Positions 37,401 through 44,353 of a stretch of 64,000 nt of DNA are shown here, piece by piece. Each line of letters begins with the position of its first letter. Within the stretch, counting starts at the first letter, position 1. This DNA comes from Brachybacterium timonense (GTDB lineage: Bacteria; Actinomycetota; Actinomycetes; Actinomycetales; Dermabacteraceae), in NCBI RefSeq assembly GCF_900258505.1, contig NZ_LT984895.1:278313-342312 (forward strand), read 5' to 3'. The position numbers were made by a program, and so were the translations under genes. Below the pieces are notes generated by a model. It ran no database searches. It had not been told where the DNA came from and was given only the letters and a program-made list of their open reading frames with translations.

Positions 37401-37646
37401 CAGCGAGGACTCCGCGGGATCCCGGTGGTCGACATTGAACACGCGCCGCTGCGAGGATGACCCCTTCTCGAATGCGGGGGAGGTGAACAGGAACTGGAAC
37501 TCCTCAACGGACTCCAGCTCATCGCGCAGGGCCTCGAAGGCGTACAGGGAGAACGTCGCCGCGGCGACGCGCACGACGTCACCTGCCCGGATCTCTCCCC
37601 GCAGATCGTCGACCCACAGTGTTGAGACGTTGTCGATGACCCGCAT
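34401..37646 (-). CDS. SNF2-like helicase with N-terminal PLD-like domain
   Basis: The 1081-residue protein carries a two-lobed SNF2/superfamily-2 motor: Walker A ADSVGLGKT (266-274), Walker B DESH (356-359), MLSATPVNN (motif III) and a C-terminal motif VI QRFGRVDRIG. The first 150 residues resemble a phospholipase-D-like module (strand EFQFLFTSPAF and GYVGFTDFTTVDLGL, the place of the usual G-S-x-N-F-T motif), but the catalytic H-x-K is not visible, so this domain may be inactive. It is the first gene of the island and overlaps the DUF4391 gene. It probably remodels or translocates on DNA in concert with Mod/Res; its exact role is unknown. Confidence 0.9.
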   Translation of the reverse strand: MRVIDNVSTLWVDDLRGEIRAGDVVRVAAATFSLYAFEALRDELESVEEFQFLFTSPAFEKGSSSQRRVFNVDHRDPAESSLYGTEFELRLRNELTQRHIARECANWVRRKASFRASNAPRQQPAAMISDRMGYVGFTDFTTVDLGLSPSAGYSQLITTLDADSVPQFLQRFEALWEDSELSRDITEEIAAQIGRVFAENPPQFLYYVVLYSVFAEFLTEVFTDALPNEHTGYRDSAVWKALYDFQADAATGLINKLERFNGCILADSVGLGKTFTALAVIKYYEERNDRVLVLAPKKLCDNWLTFRQNRRSNPLAEDRFRFDVLAHTDLQRDRGESMGQALRDFNWGNYDLVVIDESHNFRNAIHHEDRETRYDALLRKVIREGVATKVLMLSATPVNNRFLDLRNQLNLAVDGIEEQVAAQMNLGTTLDEVFRRAQTAFNDWSKRPAEDRSTTALLRMLDMDFFTVLDAVTIARSRKQVTEFYDTSAIGSFPTRMPPRSERPALTTLEDVPGFEQIADRLADLTLATYTPLSYVHPSRLAAYEQEYGNAGAGQNSRKGDISNLGAHSREQGIKRLMTTNLLKRLESSVEAFRRTLQNVLDQVQSDLAALNASQPLEEAVDWENLDEDAQDDLTVPTHVGRTVKIHLDDLDDVSFRADLEADELILTGLLEGLAGIDADRDAKLRALMSVIDEKIASPLNNGNRKILVFTAFADTAEYLYDNVAPALQRGGLHTALVTGGASAARSTLGKGIDFADALTLFSPRSKRRDVLMPGDTREVDVLIATDCISEGQNLQDCDMVVNYDIHWNPVRIVQRFGRVDRIGSTNERIQLVNFWPDVDLDQYIRLVERVESRMRITNLAATGDDNLLDPAESHEAAFRRRQLERLQHEIVDLEDTRSGVSITDLGLNDFHMDLQSHCRDDDSVATAPRGLHTVVPAAPEKGLVPGVIFALRWVKADDATSGRNQLHPHYLVYLDEGGEVVVPHTNPRRVLELLRMACRAHADPIPAVFEPFNIQTADGARMGNYSRLLSTAIASITEAEERSVMDSLFMPGMTAAPPQARADLDAVELTAFVAIRSADD

Positions 37647-37763
37647 CGCGCTCCTGTCCTCGGGCGGACCGACCCACGCCCGTCCATCACGTGTTCAGCT
37701 CCTCGATCGTACGTGGCCGGATCCTTCCTCTGGCCGGACGGCCGGGCTGGGATTCCACCAACG

Positions 37764-37805
37764 CTGACGGGGCGGCTCCCGCTGCTGCGAGAACCGCCCT
37801 GTCAG
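37764..37805 (-). terminator. Hairpin terminator after the NCS1 permease gene
   Basis: A 15-bp imperfect stem (CTGACGGGGCGGCTC against GAACCGCCCTGTCAG, two non-Watson-Crick positions) with a 12-base loop lies 28 bases beyond the permease stop. It separates the permease from the defence island. No U-tract is seen. Confidence 0.6.
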
Positions 37806-37832
37806 CTGATGAGAACCGAGGTTGGAGCTGAG

Positions 37833-39299
37833 TCAGCCCCGCCGCGCGAGGCCGTCCTCCTGCCGACGGATCGTGCCGCGGCGCAGCACGAGCGTGACCA
37901 CGAAGCCCAACACGAGCGCGAGCAGCACCCCGAGGTTCGCGTATGCCCAGGGGCCATCCTTGCCGCCGATCGGGCCCAGCAGGTAGCCCTGCCAGTTGTT
38001 CCACGCGGCCTCGTCGGCGAAGGTGTTGACCACCAGGCCCCAGCCCAGCACCGAGGCCACCACCATGGTGCCGATCGAGACCCAGTCGACGGTGCCGTAG
38101 CGGCCGCTCGCGTCGAACAGAGCGTGCTCGTCGTAGTCGGTGCGGCGGGTGAGGATGTCGGCGATGAGGATGCCGGCCCAGGCCGCGAGCGGCACACCGA
38201 GGGTGATGAGGAAGGACTGGAACGGGCCCAGGAAGTCGTGCGCGAAGAACACCACCCAGATGGTGCCGAGCGTGAGGATCACCCCGTCGATTCCAGCGGC
38301 GGCTGGGCGCGGGATGCGGATGCCCAGGCTCAGAAGTGTGAGGCCCGAGGAGTAGATGCCCAGCACCGCGCCGGAGACCAGCGCGAGCACAGCAGTGATG
38401 AGGAACGGGATCAGCACCCACACCGGAAGGATCGTGGCGAGCGCCCCGATCGGATCCAGGGCGATGGCGTCCAGCAGCTCGGCGTCGCTTGCGGCCAGCA
38501 GCAGACCGAAGATCACCAGCAGCACGGGTGCTACGGCGCCGCCGATCGTGTTCCAGGCGATGATCGCTGCGTCCGACGCGGAACGCTTCTGGTAGCGCGA
38601 CCAGTCTGCCGCGATGTTGATCCAGCCCAGTCCGAAACCGGTCATCACCATCACGAGTGCACCGATCACGGCCTGGGGGGAGCCGCTGGGCACTGTTGCG
38701 ACGGCCCCGAGGTCGATATGCGGGATGGCCAGTGCGATGTACAGGATGGTCACCGCGCCTGTGATCCAGGTCAGCACCGACTGCAGCTTCATGATCGTGT
38801 GATAGCCAAGCACGCTCGCCACCACGATCAGAGCCGCCACTGCCGCGGCGGCAGCGATCTTCACCCCGGTGCCGCTGGGCAGACCCAGGCGGGCGAACAC
38901 GGTGGCGGTGGCGAGCACCGCCATGATCGCCAGGTATGTCTCCCAGCCGATCGAGGTGAGCCAGGAGACGATGCCCGGCACCTTCTGGCCGTGCACGCCG
39001 AAGGCCGCGCGGGAGAGCACCATCGTCGGTGCGCTGCCGCGTTTGCCCGCGATGGCGATCAGCCCGCACAGGAAGAACGAGATCGGAATGCCGATCAGCG
39101 CCACCAGCGTGGCCTGCCAGAAGCTGATCCCGAAGCCCAGCACGAAGGAGCCGTAGCTCATACCGAACACGGACACGTTCGCCGCGAACCACGGCCAGAA
39201 CAGGTCTCGCGGTGACGCGGTGCGCTCGGATTCGGCGACGATCTCGATGCCCGTGGTCTCCACCAGGGTGGAGCTGCGGGATTCGGCGGGAGCGGTCAT
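37833..39299 (-). CDS. NCS1-family nucleobase/cytosine permease
   Basis: The 488-residue membrane protein has about 12 helices and the NCS1 start (FWPWFAANVSVFGMSYGSFVLGFGISFWQA), with the family's later segments NIAADWSRYQKR and DWVSIGTMVVASVLGWGLVV. It should import a purine, pyrimidine, hydantoin or vitamin-like base by cation symport. ATG 39299 follows GGAGGGA. No nucleobase-metabolic enzyme neighbours it, so specificity is open. A long overlapping frame on the same strand (37687-39336) is a shadow without membrane pattern. Confidence 0.9.
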   Translation of the reverse strand: MTAPAESRSSTLVETTGIEIVAESERTASPRDLFWPWFAANVSVFGMSYGSFVLGFGISFWQATLVALIGIPISFFLCGLIAIAGKRGSAPTMVLSRAAFGVHGQKVPGIVSWLTSIGWETYLAIMAVLATATVFARLGLPSGTGVKIAAAAAVAALIVVASVLGYHTIMKLQSVLTWITGAVTILYIALAIPHIDLGAVATVPSGSPQAVIGALVMVMTGFGLGWINIAADWSRYQKRSASDAAIIAWNTIGGAVAPVLLVIFGLLLAASDAELLDAIALDPIGALATILPVWVLIPFLITAVLALVSGAVLGIYSSGLTLLSLGIRIPRPAAAGIDGVILTLGTIWVVFFAHDFLGPFQSFLITLGVPLAAWAGILIADILTRRTDYDEHALFDASGRYGTVDWVSIGTMVVASVLGWGLVVNTFADEAAWNNWQGYLLGPIGGKDGPWAYANLGVLLALVLGFVVTLVLRRGTIRRQEDGLARRG

Positions 39300-39356
39300 G
39301 GTCCCTCCAGGGATGGGGGTGAGGCCGACGTCGCACACGGCGTCGTGCGGGAAGGG

Positions 39357-39380
39357 GCGCGCGGGCCGACGGTCGCGCGC
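39357..39380 (-). terminator. Hairpin between VIT-family gene and NCS1 permease
   Basis: A perfect 7-bp stem GCGCGCG / CGCGCGC with a 10-base loop lies about 70 bases past the VIT-family stop. It may end that transcript; no T-run follows. Confidence 0.3.
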
Positions 39381-39450
39381 GGAAGGATCAGCCCCATCTT
39401 CTCAGATGGACCATAGGTGGGGCGCCCGCATGCACGCAGAGCGTCGTCGG

Positions 39451-40206
39451 TCAGGTGGCCACGCCCGCGTTGCCCAGCAGCATGCCGATCACGAAGGTGA
39501 CCGTCAGCGCGAGTGCACCGCCGACCACCACTCGCACCGCGGCGCGCACCGGGTTCGCGCCGCCCACCTTCGCTGCGATCCACCCCGTCAGCGCCAGTGC
39601 CACCAGGGTTGCCGCATAGGTGATCGGGATGCGCACGCCCGCCGGGGGCAGCAGGATCGCAGCCATCGGCAGGATCGCACCGGCCAGGAAGGCGAGGAAG
39701 CTTGCGATCGCGGCGTGCCACGGTGAGGGCACGTCATCGGGATCCACCTCGCCGTCGATCTCCAGGCGCGCCGCGAGCGGATCGCGGCGGTGCATCTCCG
39801 TGGCGACGCTCCGGGCGGTGTCGCTGGACAGGCCGTGCCCCTCCCAGCGCTTCACCAGCTCCTCGAAGGCGCCGTCTTCGTCGTCGGCCAGTTCCTTCTT
39901 CGCCGTTGCAATGGCGGAATGCTCCGCATCGGACTGACTGGAGACCGACACGTATTCGCCCAGCGCCATGGAGACGGCGCCGCCCACCGTGGCCGCGAGA
40001 CCCGCGGTGAGGATCGGACCGACGGCCGCAGTGGCACCGGCAACACCGACGACGACCGCGGCAGTGGAGACGATGCCGTCATTCGCGCCGAGCACGGCAG
40101 CGCGCAGCTGATTCAGGCGCTGCTGATAGCCGGTGGTGCGCTCCGCGGCGCCATCCGGTTCCGGTGCGTCGGCGACGGGGGTGGACGAGGGTGAGGGGGC
40201 GTTCAT
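39451..40206 (-). CDS. VIT1/CCC1-family metal transporter
   Basis: The 251-residue protein has the family start QLRAAVLGANDGIVSTAAVVVGVAGA, the metal-binding helix region VSMALGEYVSVSSQSDAEHSAIATAKKELADDEDGA with its Glu-rich cytoplasmic helix, and two C-terminal hairpin helices. Members move iron or manganese out of the cytosol, in proton antiport in the best-studied cases. ATG 40206 is preferred to an upstream in-frame start because it gives the normal N-terminus. It stands alone, divergent from the pseudogene at 40344. Confidence 0.9.
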   Translation of the reverse strand: MNAPSPSSTPVADAPEPDGAAERTTGYQQRLNQLRAAVLGANDGIVSTAAVVVGVAGATAAVGPILTAGLAATVGGAVSMALGEYVSVSSQSDAEHSAIATAKKELADDEDGAFEELVKRWEGHGLSSDTARSVATEMHRRDPLAARLEIDGEVDPDDVPSPWHAAIASFLAFLAGAILPMAAILLPPAGVRIPITYAATLVALALTGWIAAKVGGANPVRAAVRVVVGGALALTVTFVIGMLLGNAGVAT

Positions 40207-40343
40207 GCGCTGATCACACACCTTTTCCTGACACCCTGCAAGGAAGATAAGGCTGTCCTCACCTGCGCTTCTGTCCGTTTCGTTGGGTTCTTTGGCCGAC
40301 GGTGTGGACAGACGGGAGGTGCCTCATTCGTGACAATGGCGGC

Positions 40344-40542
40344 ATGAGGATCTGGTCGTTACACCCCCGCCACCTTGATCGAGGTGACCGACGGCGAGCT
40401 GGCGTTTGAGCGTAAGCATCTGCTGGCGAAACTGCGTGTGCGCAGCCCAGACGACGCGAAGCGCCTCGAGGCATCACACCTCGAGGCGCATCCGCTGCTG
40501 ACAGTGGTCAGCGGACCTGTGGCGTCATGGGAGCGGGGCTGA
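40344..40542 (+). pseudogene. Decayed pyrimidine-dimer DNA glycosylase gene (internal deletion)
   Basis: The ATG at 40344 opens with MRIWSLHPRHLD, the signature start of the small pyrimidine-dimer DNA glycosylase (T4 endonuclease V-like) family of bacteria. The frame then breaks. The C-terminal part continues in another frame, ELAFERKHLLAKLRVRSP...HPLLTVVSGPVASWERG, ending at TGA 40540-40542, again typical of that family. The middle (roughly 70 residues of the usual 140 or so) is missing, so a deletion with frameshift has destroyed the gene. Its end overlaps the 3' end of the convergent symporter gene by about 35 bases. Confidence 0.75.
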
Positions 40543-42001
40543 CCGCATCTGTGGCGGGGGCGGTCACAGCCTCCGCGCCGGCAGCGGTGTCCTCGTCGGA
40601 CGGCGCCACCGTGGTGAATGGCAGCGTGCGCGCGGCGTCATACGCCCCGCGATCCAGGATCTTCTCCCGGGCGGCGACGATCACGGCGACCAGCGACTGA
40701 CCGGTGACGTTCAGGGCTGTGCGGCCCATGTCCAGGATCGGGTCGACGGCGAGCAGCAGGCCCACGCCCTCCAGCGGCAGGCCCAGCGTGGACAGCGTGA
40801 GCGTGAGCATCACGGTGGCGCCGGTCATGCCAGCGGTCGCCGCGGAGCCGAGTACTGCCACCATCACGATCAGCAGGTACTGGGTGATGCTGAGGTCGAT
40901 GCCGTAGAAGTTCGCCACGAAGATCGCTGCGAGCGAGGGGTAGATCGCCGCGCAGCCGTCCATCTTGGTGGTGGCGCCCAGGGGGATCGCGAACGACGCG
41001 TAGTGGCGTGGCACGCCCATGCGTTCGGTGACGGTCTGCGTCACCGGCATGGTGCCCAGCGAGCTGCGGGAGAAGAACGCCAGCGAGGTCGCGGGCCACA
41101 CACCGCGGGCGAAGGACAGGATGCTCAGACCGTTCGCCTTCAGCAGCAGCGGGTAGACGACCAGCAGCACGATGAGCATGCCGATGTAGACGTCGGCCAC
41201 GAACACGCCGAGCGAGCCGATCGCATCCCAGCCGTAGCTGGCCATGGCGTTGCCCAGCAGGCCGACGGTGCCGATCGGCGCCAGCCGGATCACCCACCAC
41301 AGCAGCTTCTGCACGATCGCGAGAGCGGAGTCGACCACGGTGAGGAAGGGCTCCGCCTTCGAGCCCACGCTCAGGGTCGCGACGCCGACGGCGATGGAGA
41401 TGACGAGGATCTGCAGCACATTGAAGCCCAGGAACACAGCGCCGTCGCCGCTGGTGCCAGCCTCGATGCCCAGGAAGTTCGCGGGGACGAGACCCACCAG
41501 GAAGTCGAGCCAGCCGCCCTGTTTGCCGGGGGCCTCGGCTGTGGAGGCGTCGATCGAGGTGTGAGCTCCGGGCTGGGTGATGGCGCCCAGGCCGATGCCG
41601 ATCAGTACGGCGATCAGGGAGGTGAGCGCGAACCAGATCAGCGTCTGGGCCGCCAGGCGCGCGGCGCCGGTGACCTTCCGGAGGTTCGCCACGGAGCTGA
41701 CGATCGCGAGGAACACCAGCGGCGGCACGAGGGCGCGCAGCAGCGTGATGAACGTGGAGCCGATGGTCTGCAGGGTGGTGGTCAGCCAGTTCGGGCCGGG
41801 CTCCCCGGACTCGGTGGCGACGGGCCCCATGGCGGCGGCGACCAGACCCAGTGCGACACCGAGCACGAGGCCGATGAGGATCTGCCACCCGAAGGGGATG
41901 CGGGTGAAGGGGTTGCGTGAGGGGCGCTTCGGGTCGGCCTGTGCCGCGGGAGTGCGCTCTGCGGCCGACGGCGCCGGCGGGGACGAGGGTGAGGAGGACA
42001 T
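40508..42001 (-). CDS. Dicarboxylate/amino-acid:cation symporter (DAACS family)
   Basis: The 497-residue membrane protein has the DAACS start (PFGWQILIGLVLGVALGLV), the serine-rich re-entrant loop SRSSLGTMPVTQ, and GATTKMDGCAAIYPSLAAIFVANFYG (family motif with substrate and sodium ligands), then LGLPLEGVGLLLAVDPILDMGRTALNVTG. Such carriers take up glutamate, aspartate or C4-dicarboxylates with protons or sodium. Hydrophilic tails at both ends are Ala/Pro/Ser rich. It is a single gene; its 3' end overlaps the remnant at 40344-40542. Confidence 0.92.
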   Translation of the reverse strand: MSSSPSSPPAPSAAERTPAAQADPKRPSRNPFTRIPFGWQILIGLVLGVALGLVAAAMGPVATESGEPGPNWLTTTLQTIGSTFITLLRALVPPLVFLAIVSSVANLRKVTGAARLAAQTLIWFALTSLIAVLIGIGLGAITQPGAHTSIDASTAEAPGKQGGWLDFLVGLVPANFLGIEAGTSGDGAVFLGFNVLQILVISIAVGVATLSVGSKAEPFLTVVDSALAIVQKLLWWVIRLAPIGTVGLLGNAMASYGWDAIGSLGVFVADVYIGMLIVLLVVYPLLLKANGLSILSFARGVWPATSLAFFSRSSLGTMPVTQTVTERMGVPRHYASFAIPLGATTKMDGCAAIYPSLAAIFVANFYGIDLSITQYLLIVMVAVLGSAATAGMTGATVMLTLTLSTLGLPLEGVGLLLAVDPILDMGRTALNVTGQSLVAVIVAAREKILDRGAYDAARTLPFTTVAPSDEDTAAGAEAVTAPATDAVSPAPMTPQVR

Positions 42002-42212
42002 GCGGCCAGCGTAGGGAGCGGCATGACCTCTGTCAGCAGAATGCCCTAAGAAATGCTTTGCGAGTGCCCAAGTTCACGTGTGGGGTGTTGTGAAGGAGAG
42101 CGACCGGGCAGACGGCTGCGGTCATGAGCCGTGCGCGGTGCCCCAGCCACACGTCGTGGCGTGGCTGCGGATGGTGAGCACGCGGTGCGCTACGGCTCCG
42201 CCCCGCGCAGTC

Positions 42213-42635
42213 TCAGCTGCGCGCAGTGGGAAGCATCCGAGCGCGGTCGCTGCGGGAGCTGACGATCTCCTTGCCGAAGGGGAAGCAGGTCACCGGGATC
42301 AGCTTGATGTTCGCCCACGCCAGCGGCAGACCGATGATCGTCACGGCCTGAGCGGCAGCGGTGACCACGTGCCCGATCGCGAGCCACAGCCCGGCGATGA
42401 GGAACCAGATGACGTTTCCGATCGTCGAGCCGGTGGTGGGGCGATGCCGGTCGACCACCTCGCGACCGAAGGGCCACAGCACGAAGCTCGCGATCCGGAA
42501 GGACGCCAGACCGAAGGGGATCGTGACGATGAGGATGCAACCGAGCAGGCCCGCCAGCACGTACGAGAGGAACAGGGCCCAGCCGGCGGTCAGGACCCAG
42601 ATGATGTTCAGGATGAGGCTGATGACAGAGCGCAT
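42213..42635 (-). CDS. YccF-domain membrane protein
   Basis: The 140-residue protein has two copies of the YccF module: GWALFLSYVLAGLLGCILIVTIPFGLASFRIASFVLWPFGREVV and the related GLWLAIGHVVTAAAQAVTIIGLPLAWANIKLIPVTCFPFGKEIV. Each has membrane helices and ends in a PFGxE motif. The function is unknown; family members are inner-membrane proteins. A strong membrane pattern and the repeat make the gene real. No operon partner is seen. Confidence 0.85.
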   Translation of the reverse strand: MRSVISLILNIIWVLTAGWALFLSYVLAGLLGCILIVTIPFGLASFRIASFVLWPFGREVVDRHRPTTGSTIGNVIWFLIAGLWLAIGHVVTAAAQAVTIIGLPLAWANIKLIPVTCFPFGKEIVSSRSDRARMLPTARS

Positions 42636-42714
42636 GCCTCGATCCTACGGAGCGCCGCGGCCCGAGCCCTGGACCGAAGCCCCGCGCTGCCGGTCAGCTG
42701 TCTAGTCTCGCTGC

Positions 42715-43518
42715 ATGAGCGAGCACCACTACACCCACGGGTACAGCGCTGCCGTGATGGCCGGGCATCGTCGCCGTACGGCTGAGAACTCCGCCGCCCA
42801 CCTGGTGCCGCATCTGCGGTCGGGCGACCGACTGCTCGACCTGGGCAGCGGGGCCGGCACCATCACCGCGGACCTCGCCCGCATCGTCGGCCCCGAGAAC
42901 CTCACCGCAGTCGAGGTCGCCGAGGAGGCCGCCGCCCTGACCCGCGGTGAGCTCGCCGCCCAGGGCATCGAGGGATCCGAGGTGGTGCTCGCCGACGGCT
43001 CCGCCCTGCCTTTCGCAGACGACACCTTCGACGTGGTCCACGCCCACCAGGTGCTCCAGCATGTCGCCGATCCCGTCGGAGTGCTTCGCGAAGCCCGTCG
43101 CGTGACCCGACCCGGCGGCATCATCGCCATCCGGGACAGCGACTACGGCGGATTCCGCTGGTTCCCGCAGTCCGAGGTGCTCGACCACTGGCTCGCCTGC
43201 TACCTCGACGCCGCGTGCCGCAACGGCGGATCGCCCGACGCCGGCCGTCGCCTGCTCTCCTGGGCCCGAGCCGCCGGTTTCGAGGACATCACCGTCAGCT
43301 CTTCGACCTGGTGCTACGCGACCGAGGAGGAGAAGGAGGCCTGGGCGATCACCTGGTCCGGGCGGCTGCGTGACGGGGCGCTGGCGGACTCCCTGCAGCG
43401 GCACGGCCTGATGGGTCCCGAGGACCGCGAGCAGGCCGCGCGTGCCTTCGAGCAGTGGGCCCGGCAGCCGGACGGTTGGTTCAGCGTCCTGCACGGGGAG
43501 ATCCTCGCCCGGGCCTGA
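42715..43518 (+). CDS. Class I SAM-dependent methyltransferase (UbiE/MenG-like)
   Basis: The 267-residue protein has motif I LLDLGSGAGTIT (about residues 40-51), motif II region LTAVEVAEEA, VVLADGSALPFADDTFDVVHAHQVLQHV and the post-motif RVTRPGGIIAIRDSDYG. It belongs to the broad family-11 methyltransferases; the aromatic-rich segment GGFRWFPQSEVLDHW suggests a small-molecule acceptor. Substrate unknown. It stands alone between the YccF gene and a convergent kinase gene 25 bp away. Confidence 0.88.
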   Translation: MSEHHYTHGYSAAVMAGHRRRTAENSAAHLVPHLRSGDRLLDLGSGAGTITADLARIVGPENLTAVEVAEEAAALTRGELAAQGIEGSEVVLADGSALPFADDTFDVVHAHQVLQHVADPVGVLREARRVTRPGGIIAIRDSDYGGFRWFPQSEVLDHWLACYLDAACRNGGSPDAGRRLLSWARAAGFEDITVSSSTWCYATEEEKEAWAITWSGRLRDGALADSLQRHGLMGPEDREQAARAFEQWARQPDGWFSVLHGEILARA

Positions 43519-43543
43519 CGCCTCCGATGCACGGCGAACCCGC

Positions 43544-44353
43544 TCAGCCGCGGGCAGCGACCTGCTCGGCGGCGCGCAGCGTGGGCGTGGTGTATGCGTC
43601 GCCGAACAGCGCGACATGTGCGAGCAGGCCGAACAGCTGATGCGCCGGGATGTCCTCGCGCCAGCCATCCGGCAGGGGATGGGCCTGCTCGTACCCCGCC
43701 TCGATCTCGGTGAGACGATCGGCGCCGAACAGATGCAGCATCGCCAGGTCCTCCAGGCGATGGCCGCCGTGGGCGGCCGGATCGATCAGAGTGCCGTGCA
43801 CGGCGCCGTCGGCCCCGCGCGCCCACAGCAGATTCCCTGCCCACAGGTCGCCGTGCACCCGAGCCGGCGCCTCCGGGGAGCGGCCGGTGCCCGCGCCGCC
43901 GATCGCGTCGAAGGCGCCGTCCTCGACCACGGCGATGGCCCGTCGCAGCAGATCGACCTGCGCGGGTCGCAGCTGCGCCTCCACCCGGTCCACGAGCGGC
44001 GCCAGTCGGTCCTGGGCCCAGAAGGGCCCGAACTGCTCATGGCTGCGTGCAGGCACCTCGAAAGGGGAGTCCAGCGGTCCGAACCAGGTCGGCTGATGGG
44101 GCGCCCAGCCGAAGCCCGGGGCGCCGGTGTCGTGCAGGCGGGCAAGACCGCGACCGAATGCGTGGGCTGCGTCCTCATCGGGTGCCCCTTCCGCGAGCCG
44201 CTCCAGCAGCAGCTGGTCGGTGCCGACGTCCAGAACCTGCACGACGGGTATGGCGCCAGGCTCAGCAAGCCAGGCGAGGCCAGCTGCCTCGGCGCTGAAG
44301 AATCCCTCGGGTGCGCCGGGCCGGGACTTGGTGAAGACGTCCCCGCGGTTCAT
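43544..44353 (-). CDS. Fructosamine-3-kinase-family protein
   Basis: The 269-residue protein has the family's catalytic loop ARVHGDLWAGNLLWA and metal loop TLIDPAAHGGHRLEDLAMLHLFG, both intact. Family members phosphorylate fructosamines or ribulosamines on glycated proteins and so help repair them. The N-terminus is short, without an obvious P-loop-like strand pair. Its start overlaps the stop of the GH95 gene (ATGA), so the two are coupled; the link with a fucosidase is odd, and the kinase may act on a different sugar derivative. Confidence 0.85.
   Translation of the reverse strand: MNRGDVFTKSRPGAPEGFFSAEAAGLAWLAEPGAIPVVQVLDVGTDQLLLERLAEGAPDEDAAHAFGRGLARLHDTGAPGFGWAPHQPTWFGPLDSPFEVPARSHEQFGPFWAQDRLAPLVDRVEAQLRPAQVDLLRRAIAVVEDGAFDAIGGAGTGRSPEAPARVHGDLWAGNLLWARGADGAVHGTLIDPAAHGGHRLEDLAMLHLFGADRLTEIEAGYEQAHPLPDGWREDIPAHQLFGLLAHVALFGDAYTTPTLRAAEQVAARG

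Noticed and set aside
24235-37646. Prophage or integrative element around the defence island
   Set aside because: No integrase, recombinase, tRNA target or flanking direct repeat was seen; apart from the mod recognition segment and the gap before res, composition matches the surroundings.
37687-39336. 549-residue minus-strand frame overlapping the NCS1 permease
   Set aside because: It is the same strand in another frame; the translation is Arg/His-rich and lacks the membrane pattern, whereas 37833-39299 has 12 helices and NCS1 motifs.
42002-42212. Possible small gene between the DAACS symporter and YccF
   Set aside because: Frames here run on as antisense through the YccF gene and show no independent coding signs.
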